Assembly (NCBI GenBank): GCA_028286705.1
Contig: JAQBRC010000035.1
Location: 1-24,243 of the forward strand
Source of the DNA: Candidatus Nomurabacteria bacterium
Lineage (GTDB): Bacteria; Patescibacteriota; Minisyncoccia; Phycocordibacterales; UBA9973
Length of the DNA stretch: 24,243 nucleotides
Reading direction: 5' to 3'
The notes under the pieces: generated by a model
What the model was told of the DNA's origin: nothing
The model's database searches: none
The model's input: the letters and a program-made list of their open reading frames with translations, nothing else
Shown here: positions 20,330 through 24,243 of the stretch, one piece after another
How the letters are laid out: every line of letters starts with the position of its first letter
Numbering within the stretch: position 1 is the first letter of the stretch
Made by a program: the position numbers and the translations under genes

Positions 20330-20878
20330 TTAGATTTTCTTAACCTGCAAGAAGTCTAGTTCAACTGGAGTCTCACGTCCGAACAATGAAACAAGTACTT
20401 TAACCTTTCCACGCTCACGATCAACTTCGTTCACCTGACCTTCTGAGTCCTTGAACGGACCGTCGTTAATGATAATAGTTTCGCCAACTTCGAGATCGAT
20501 AGTGTGCTTAGCCTGCTGATCTTCGTTCATCTGTCCGAGGAGATAGTCAATTTCTTTCTGGGTAAGGGGAACAGGAGTAACGCCTGAACCAACGAAACCA
20601 GTCACACGAGGAGTATTGCGCACTACGAACCATGAGTCGTCAGTCACCAACATATCTACAAGGATGTACCCTGGGTACACCTTTTCTTCAACTTCAACGC
20701 GCTTCCCTGCCTTGATCTTGATTTTCTTTTCAGTTGGAACAACAACATTAAATATCTTGTCTTCCATACCGAGTGACTCGATACGCTGCTTCAGGTTACG
20801 AAGCACGGCATTCTCATACCCAGAATAGGTATGGATTGCATACCAGTGTCGCTCCTGATTGTCTTCTTGTTTTGACAT
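20330..20878 (-). CDS. nusG: Transcription antitermination factor NusG
   Basis: The 182-residue protein binds RNA polymerase and links transcription with Rho or ribosomes. The NGN domain begins 'RHWYAIHTYSGYENAVLRNL', continues through YPGYILVDM and ends with TGFVGSGVTPVPLT. The C-terminal KOW domain contains GETIIINDGPFKDSEGQVNE and the end 'VELDFLQVKKI'. Length and order are normal. It starts three bases after the secE stop, the usual secE-nusG operon. The second gene of the pair has no Shine-Dalgarno. Confidence 0.97.
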   Translation of the reverse strand: MSKQEDNQERHWYAIHTYSGYENAVLRNLKQRIESLGMEDKIFNVVVPTEKKIKIKAGKRVEVEEKVYPGYILVDMLVTDDSWFVVRNTPRVTGFVGSGVTPVPLTQKEIDYLLGQMNEDQQAKHTIDLEVGETIIINDGPFKDSEGQVNEVDRERGKVKVLVSLFGRETPVELDFLQVKKI

Positions 20879-20881
20879 AGG

Positions 20882-21064
20882 TTATTTAACGATAAGAGTA
20901 CCTAGTAATGCGCGGAATCCAACGTCAAAGCCATGGATAAGATACCCAAGACCCAATGACAATACAAGGATAATAAGGGTGTACGCGATAGTACGGGCAC
21001 GAGAAGGCCACACTACGTACTTAAGTTCTTTCTGTGTTTCTTTTAAAAATGTTGCAATACTCAT
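20882..21064 (-). CDS. secE: Preprotein translocase subunit SecE
   Basis: The 60-residue protein has the short single-helix SecE plan. MSIATFLKETQKELKYVVWP is the amphipathic helix and hinge with the conserved V-WP, SRARTIAYT follows, and one transmembrane helix runs to about residue 50. It stabilises SecY in the protein-export channel. I chose the ATG at 21064 because an upstream in-frame ATG at 21124 would add 20 unconserved residues and lies upstream of the predicted transcription start near 21106. It forms an operon with nusG. Confidence 0.92.
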   Translation of the reverse strand: MSIATFLKETQKELKYVVWPSRARTIAYTLIILVLSLGLGYLIHGFDVGFRALLGTLIVK

Positions 21065-21082
21065 ATGTAAGAAGTTTATACT

Positions 21083-21104
21083 AAAAAACACCTCGGGGGC
21101 GCTT
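21083..21104 (-). promoter_or_regulatory. Leader hairpin with T run before secE (possible attenuator)
   Basis: On the minus strand AAGCGCC (98-104 of 21000) can pair with GGTGTTT (86-92) with two G-U pairs around a five-base loop, followed by TTT. It starts within about two bases of the predicted +1. It may be a weak attenuator, a stability hairpin, or the pilin terminator. Confidence 0.4.
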
Positions 21105-21112
21105 ATATTTCT

Positions 21113-21141
21113 ATAATACCGCACAAGATGTTTTACGTCAA
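21113..21141 (-). promoter_or_regulatory. Promoter of secE-nusG
   Basis: TTGACG (21136-21141) and TATTAT (21113-21118) on the minus strand are 17 bases apart, with a predicted +1 near 21106 and a 42-base leader. Confidence 0.75.
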
Positions 21142-21159
21142 GGAGCTTATACCGTATGG

Positions 21160-21606
21160 TTAATTACCGATCTTGTAGTTCATTCCAAACAGACTCGTAG
21201 CACACGCATCAAACCCATCGGTCATAGTAGCAAGGTCAGAGGCGGAGGGATTTTCGAGCTTTGCATAAAAGGCATAACGATTAGCAGTTTTTATTCCAGA
21301 AGCATCAAAGCATTGATAGTAGTTGGAATCTTTCCGAAAGTATCTATAGAAAACCCCAGTCCCTGGATCAATACTAATCTGTGAAATATAGCCAGGAACA
21401 AGATCAAAGTCACTGACAGGATAGTCCCCGGTATCGTTGTAATAGGCCTCATTTGCCCTAACTAATTGTGCCACAGTTTCCTTACTCTTCGCGTCACGCG
21501 CCTTTGAGCGGGCTGTGTTCAAGGAAGCCAGAATTACAGATGCCAAAATGCCAATGATCGCGATGACGACCAGCAGTTCTATAAGGGTGAAGCCTCTTTT
21601 GTTCAT
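21160..21606 (-). CDS. Type IV pilin-like protein (prepilin)
   Basis: The 148-residue protein begins MNKRGFTLIELLVVIAIIGI, a classical class III signal: prepilin peptidase would cut after Gly5 and methylate Phe6. The hydrophobic N-terminal helix runs to about residue 30. A soluble C-terminal domain follows with DTGDYPVSDF and a late pair of Cys residues (YYQCFD and FDACAT) that may form the pilin disulphide loop. It acts in a pilus or pseudopilus for adhesion, motility or DNA uptake. The pilus machinery is not in this window. An extended -10 (TGT-TATACT) ends six bases before the ATG, fixing the start. Confidence 0.93.
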   Translation of the reverse strand: MNKRGFTLIELLVVIAIIGILASVILASLNTARSKARDAKSKETVAQLVRANEAYYNDTGDYPVSDFDLVPGYISQISIDPGTGVFYRYFRKDSNYYQCFDASGIKTANRYAFYAKLENPSASDLATMTDGFDACATSLFGMNYKIGN

Positions 21607-21612
21607 GGCTAA

Positions 21613-21621
21613 AGTATAACA
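21613..21621 (-). promoter_or_regulatory. Extended -10 promoter of the pilin gene (leaderless)
   Basis: TGT-TATACT on the minus strand is followed by six bases and the ATG at 21606. The TG overlaps the T tract of the preceding terminator. Confidence 0.55.
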
Positions 21622-21622
21622 A

Positions 21623-21649
21623 AAAGCCCCTGCTATACACAGGGGCTTT
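21623..21649 (-). terminator. Terminator of the SIMPL gene
   Basis: AAAGCCCCTG (21623-21632) pairs with CAGGGGCTTT (21640-21649) around a seven-base loop; the minus strand continues TTTTTG into the pilin promoter. Confidence 0.88.
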
Positions 21650-21661
21650 CGTAGATACGAA

Positions 21662-22453
21662 TTATCGAATTTCGTATGAGATAGACACGTTAGAAGTTAC
21701 AGTATGTACTCCTGTAGGAATTGTTGGAGCTGAAGCAGCTGTCTGATTCATCATCTTGCTGTCATATGCCATTGGAGCAGCTATGCCCCCTCCCCCATTT
21801 TCATTAAATGAAACAATGCGAACCAGGTGTACACCAAGCTGACTAGCGAGCTTTGAAGCCTGTTCTTCAGCGTCAGCAATCGCTTTTCCACGAGCCTCAT
21901 CATTCACAGCGTTAACATCTTCAAACCCTAGATTTGGACCATCGATACTGGTAACACCATCCTTGCCGAGAATACCAGCAACGGTTTCTGCCTTTGAAAG
22001 ATCCTTAACACTTACCTTCACATTCTGAGAAACGATGTATCCCTTCAATGTCTGGGTTGGAGGACAAGGAACGGTAATACACTTAACGTTATTGTATACA
22101 TAGTTAGGATATGAATTGTATGAGTCAGTACTGATGTACTTCTCTTCAATACCCGCAGCCATAAGGTCAGCCTTTACCTGAGTAACTTTCTTTGACACAG
22201 CATCCTGTGCTGTCGCAGTATCCTTTGCTTCGTTCTGCACTGTGAATGAGAACTTAGCAGTATCAGGAGCTTTTTCAATTTCTCCATGACCCTGTACGGT
22301 TATAACATTTGAAGCAGGAAGTCCTGATCCTACATATTTATATGACTTTACCTGCACCAATGTTGCAACTAACAAGAACAGTCCGAGCAATACGCCCAAC
22401 GCAATAATAATTCTAATAAGTACTGTTTGATTTTTTTCCATGAATGTTTGCAT
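21662..22453 (-). CDS. Membrane-anchored SIMPL (DUF541) domain protein
   Basis: The 263-residue protein has one N-terminal membrane helix at about residues 11-32 and then a SIMPL / DUF541 domain. 'NVITVQGHGEIEKAPDTAKF' at about 49-68 is the typical opening strand (V-G-G-----PD-A), followed by a TVQNEAKDTATAQDAVSKKV helix, 'GYIVSQNVKVSVKDLSKAE', and DEARGKAIADAEEQASKLASQLG near 190-212. The family is widespread in the periplasm or outside and its function is poorly known. A CITVPCPP insert adds two Cys. The ATG at 22453 is supported by an extended -10 (TGT-TACACT) six bases before it; Met5 is the alternative. Confidence 0.9.
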   Translation of the reverse strand: MQTFMEKNQTVLIRIIIALGVLLGLFLLVATLVQVKSYKYVGSGLPASNVITVQGHGEIEKAPDTAKFSFTVQNEAKDTATAQDAVSKKVTQVKADLMAAGIEEKYISTDSYNSYPNYVYNNVKCITVPCPPTQTLKGYIVSQNVKVSVKDLSKAETVAGILGKDGVTSIDGPNLGFEDVNAVNDEARGKAIADAEEQASKLASQLGVHLVRIVSFNENGGGGIAAPMAYDSKMMNQTAASAPTIPTGVHTVTSNVSISYEIR

Positions 22454-22459
22454 GGGTAA

Positions 22460-22468
22460 AGTGTAACA
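22460..22468 (-). promoter_or_regulatory. Extended -10 promoter of the SIMPL gene (leaderless)
   Basis: TGT-TACACT on the minus strand is followed by six bases and the ATG at 22453. It abuts the terminator of the FKBP gene. Confidence 0.5.
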
Positions 22469-22500
22469 TAAAAAGGCGGCCGTTTGGCCGCCTTTTTATG
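22467..22500 (-). terminator. Terminator of the FKBP gene
   Basis: CATAAAAAGGCGGCC (22467-22481) pairs perfectly with GGCCGCCTTTTTATG (22486-22500) around GTTT. It lies five bases after the FKBP stop. Confidence 0.92.
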
Positions 22501-22505
22501 TTACT

Positions 22506-23054
22506 TTATTTAATACCTACCAATGTAACATCAAAGATAAGTGTCGCTTTTGGTGGAATAGCTGGAGGATAGCCGTTTTCTCCATATGCAAGATTGTAAG
22601 GGATAGTCAGTGTACGATGTTCCCCTACCTTCATACCTACGATACCCTGGTCCCATCCTTTGATAACCTGACCAGCGCCAAGAGTAAAGGTAAATGGTTC
22701 ATTACCATGCTTAGATGATGCATCAAACACTGTTCCATCAGTGAGCTTGCCGGTATAGAGCATTGTTGCTACCTGACCAGTCTTAATTGGTTCCCCTGTT
22801 CCTTCTTTTGTTACTTCAATTTTCATACCATTAACTGTTTTAGTGCTAATAACTTTTGTACTTGGTGCGGGAGTAGGAGCCGGAGCAACAGTACTCTGAG
22901 CAGGCGCAGCCTGATCAGGAGTACTCGTTGTTGGTACCACTGACACCGGTGCTTCTGGCTGAGGAGGAGTTGCTGGGGCTTTTCCTATCCATACTCCAAT
23001 AAGAACGATGATAACTATTGCGATAATAATGCCGATAATTGCTTTTGTATTCAT
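22506..23054 (-). CDS. Membrane-anchored FKBP-type peptidyl-prolyl isomerase
   Basis: The 182-residue protein catalyses cis-trans isomerisation of prolyl bonds outside the membrane. Residues about 4-24 (TKAIIGIIIAIVIIVLIGVW) form a signal anchor. A Pro/Ala/Thr/Ser-rich linker runs to about residue 68, and the C-terminal 110 residues are a complete FKBP domain. Visible are ATMLYTGKLTDGTVFDASS, PFTFTLGAGQVIKGWDQGI with active-site Val-Ile and Trp, VGEHRTLTIPYNLAYGENGY, and IPPKATLIFDVTLVGI. It probably helps fold secreted or surface proteins. The ATG is supported by an extended -10 (TGC-TATACT) six bases before it. Confidence 0.95.
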   Translation of the reverse strand: MNTKAIIGIIIAIVIIVLIGVWIGKAPATPPQPEAPVSVVPTTSTPDQAAPAQSTVAPAPTPAPSTKVISTKTVNGMKIEVTKEGTGEPIKTGQVATMLYTGKLTDGTVFDASSKHGNEPFTFTLGAGQVIKGWDQGIVGMKVGEHRTLTIPYNLAYGENGYPPAIPPKATLIFDVTLVGIK

Positions 23055-23060
23055 ATATAT

Positions 23061-23069
23061 AGTATAGCA
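23061..23069 (-). promoter_or_regulatory. Extended -10 promoter of the FKBP gene (leaderless)
   Basis: TGC-TATACT on the minus strand is followed by six bases and the ATG at 23054. It overlaps the junction just before the toxin stop at 23072. Confidence 0.55.
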
Positions 23070-23071
23070 AA

Positions 23072-23350
23072 TTATCCAAAGAGCTGAGAATGGGAGCCTA
23101 TGTCGACAAGCAGGAGAATCAGAATATTCTCTTGAATTGTATAAATAAGTAATAAATCAGGTTCGAGATGGCATTCTCTGTACCCAAGCCACTCCCCTTT
23201 TAGGGCGTGATCTTTATACTGCTGAGAAAGGCCCTTGCCTTTTGAAAGAAGCGTGACGATCGACTCTACTTTTGCTCTGTTGAAATTTCCCGATTTGTCG
23301 AGTTTTCTAATAGATTTTTTAAATGCTTTGGTATAGTGACGAATATACAT
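23072..23350 (-). CDS. YafQ-like mRNA interferase toxin
   Basis: The 92-residue RelE-superfamily protein matches YafQ, a ribosome-dependent mRNA endonuclease. 'HALKGEWLGYRECHLEPD' at 48-65 and IGSHSQLF at 84-91 correspond to YafQ 'HPLTGDWKGYRECHIKPD' and 'GSHSDLF'. The catalytic His48, His61, Asp65, His87 and Phe91 are kept; the Trp that follows the Asp in E. coli is Leu here. It follows the antitoxin gene by 15 bases in one operon, the usual dinJ-yafQ order. All key residues are present, so it is probably active unless bound by its antitoxin. Confidence 0.9.
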   Translation of the reverse strand: MYIRHYTKAFKKSIRKLDKSGNFNRAKVESIVTLLSKGKGLSQQYKDHALKGEWLGYRECHLEPDLLLIYTIQENILILLLVDIGSHSQLFG

Positions 23351-23365
23351 TCTTGGGTATGCATT

Positions 23366-23626
23366 TTACTTTAAAATATCATCAAACATTTCTTTCGTAG
23401 AGGTGTATTTCTTTCCATGCTTCAGCGCTTCCGCCACTTCCTTATCCCATTGCATACGGATTTCTTTTGCTCGAGTACTGGGAGTAAACGGTAGTTCCTT
23501 GTCATGCGCCACCTGAGTAAGAAAAAGCTTAATACCCGAAGAAAGGTCTAGGCCAAGGGCTTCAAAAACTTTTTGAGCCTTTGTTTTGAGCTTTTCATCA
23601 ATACGAAGTTGTAGTGTAGTAGTCAT
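23366..23626 (-). CDS. RelB/DinJ-family antitoxin
   Basis: The 86-residue protein begins MTTTLQLRIDEKLKTKAQKV, a ribbon-helix-helix DNA-binding start of the RelB/DinJ kind. 'FEALGLDLSSGIKLFLTQVA' and 'KELPFTP' follow, as in DinJ ('LNISMSSAINLFLKQV', 'IPF'). The C-terminal part should wrap around the toxin. It precedes the YafQ-like gene. A consensus promoter gives a predicted +1 at the ATG, and an inverted repeat inside the promoter spacer is a likely site for autorepression. Confidence 0.92.
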   Translation of the reverse strand: MTTTLQLRIDEKLKTKAQKVFEALGLDLSSGIKLFLTQVAHDKELPFTPSTRAKEIRMQWDKEVAEALKHGKKYTSTKEMFDDILK

Positions 23627-23632
23627 ATCTCT

Positions 23633-23660
23633 AGTATAGACAATGTACGTACAATGTCAA
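23633..23660 (-). promoter_or_regulatory. Promoter and putative operator of the toxin-antitoxin operon
   Basis: TTGACA (23655-23660) and TATACT (23633-23638) on the minus strand are 16 bases apart, with six bases from the -10 to the ATG at 23626. The spacer contains the palindrome TGTACGTACA (23644-23653), and on the plus strand a direct repeat ACAATGT (23640-23646 and 23651-23657), placed to let the antitoxin block polymerase. Confidence 0.75.
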
Positions 23661-23665
23661 TACAT

Positions 23666-24243
23666 TTATTGGGTAGGATCAGGAAGCGGATCTGTAGGTG
23701 GTGTCACTGTAGTATCCCCTGTAGTAACAGGAGGAACTACTGTGCCATCGCCTATCACAGGGTCAGGGGTGGGCGCAGGAGGCGGAGTATTAACAACTGT
23801 AGTACTTCCACCATTATTTCCACTATTCTGCAGCAATGCACGTAGCTGATCCTTAGTCACACAAACACTGTCGTTATTATCTCCAATACACAGTTCCTGA
23901 GTATCCACCTTCTTGGCAGTTACCTTGTTCACCACCGCTTCCCCACGTTGTGCAATACCGCGCAAGAATGTCGCAATGTTCTGTGCCAGTGTTGGGTCAT
24001 CAAATGACGGCAATGCCTGCATTGTCAGATTCATTTCCTGAATTGCCTGAATGGTGTATGGCATGAAGCCAGTGTAGTTCAATGAAAGTAGGTGTGTATG
24101 TGCATCTTCTGTAACAAGATCAGGGAATATTTGCTTCACTTCCTGAGCAATGAAACCGGCATGCTTTGGATCAGTATTGTGCTCAACATTCCAGTTGTAG
24201 TTTACAGGAGTTATTGCCATGATCTTCTGATGGTCTGTAGTAT
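23666..24243 (-). CDS. Peptidase S74 (intramolecular chaperone) domain protein, N-terminus beyond right edge (partial)
   Basis: The minus-strand frame is open from the right edge to the stop at 23666. An internal Met at 24220 exists, but the preceding codons (TTDHQKI) continue the same domain, so the true start lies outside. 'HQKIMAITPVNYNWN' and 'HAGFIAQEVKQIFPDLV' are the signature of the S74 chaperone domain of phage tail spikes and bacterial surface fibres. That domain trimerises the fibre and then cuts itself off with a Ser-Lys dyad. After it come a segment with CIGDNNDSVCVTKDQLRALL (a Cys pair) and a Pro/Thr/Val-rich tail of about 45 residues. A surface or tail-fibre-like protein is the likely identity. 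Confidence 0.85.
   Translation of the reverse strand, partial: TTDHQKIMAITPVNYNWNVEHNTDPKHAGFIAQEVKQIFPDLVTEDAHTHLLSLNYTGFMPYTIQAIQEMNLTMQALPSFDDPTLAQNIATFLRGIAQRGEAVVNKVTAKKVDTQELCIGDNNDSVCVTKDQLRALLQNSGNNGGSTTVVNTPPPAPTPDPVIGDGTVVPPVTTGDTTVTPPTDPLPDPTQ

Noticed and set aside
23643..23849. Gly/Val-rich plus-strand open frame
   Set aside because: Antisense reading of the Pro/Thr-rich tail of the S74 protein; low-complexity artefact.
1..24243. CRISPR array, tRNA genes, insertion sequences or integron attachment sites
   Set aside because: No regularly spaced repeats, no tRNA cloverleaf, no transposase or integrase and no repeated site between the island genes was seen; the hairpins between them differ in sequence and act as terminators.

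Overview
The window looks like a chromosomal segment of a Candidate Phyla Radiation (Patescibacteria) bacterium, probably of the Parcubacteria group. I base this on protein style only: very compact proteins (60-residue SecE, 190-residue RecO), a type IV pilin, SIMPL and FKBP proteins with single N-terminal anchors, a large membrane-anchored surface protein, and a Bacteroidetes-like IleRS with HIGH written as ALHH. TAA, TAG and TGA all act as ordinary stops. No database search was possible.

Layout. 1-3134 (minus): an anchored surface protein running off the left edge, recO, and a UlaG-like metallo-hydrolase. 3152-6801 (minus): ileS, which carries a complete histidine-phosphatase domain inside its catalytic region and is preceded by a T-box riboswitch with an ATC specifier. 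6803-11203 (minus): a beta-CASP nuclease, a SLOG/LOG protein and a P-type ATPase, one tight operon. 11214-11429 (minus): a free-standing structured RNA gene with promoter, closing stem and terminator, reminiscent of 6S RNA. 11465-15057 (minus): ndk, a protein with a nucleoside-deoxyribosyltransferase-like C-terminal domain, argS and dut. 15083-19770 (mostly plus): a deoxynucleotide island. 19780-21141 (minus): rplK, nusG and secE. 21160-24243 (minus): type IV pilin, SIMPL protein, FKBP isomerase, a DinJ/YafQ-type toxin-antitoxin pair and a peptidase-S74 protein running off the right edge.

The deoxynucleotide island is the most striking region. It holds a two-repeat DUF1599 protein, thymidylate synthase, dihydrofolate reductase, a DNPH1-like deoxynucleotide N-hydrolase, a dCTP-deaminase-family protein, and two unrecognised proteins that I read as degenerate DHFR-fold paralogues. 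Each gene has its own promoter (usually TTGACA-like, 16-base spacer, often TAGTGT), an 11-15 base leader without a ribosome binding site (thyA has a longer one), and its own hairpin terminator. With dut and ndk next door, the set covers dCTP to dUTP to dUMP to dTMP, pool sanitation and final phosphorylation; thymidylate kinase is not in the window.

Genes outside the island show a different start architecture. In eight of them the -10 box lies exactly six bases before the ATG, which places the predicted +1 on the start codon. Most of those without a -35 box have a TGn extended -10. This suggests widespread leaderless mRNAs and fixes several start sites.
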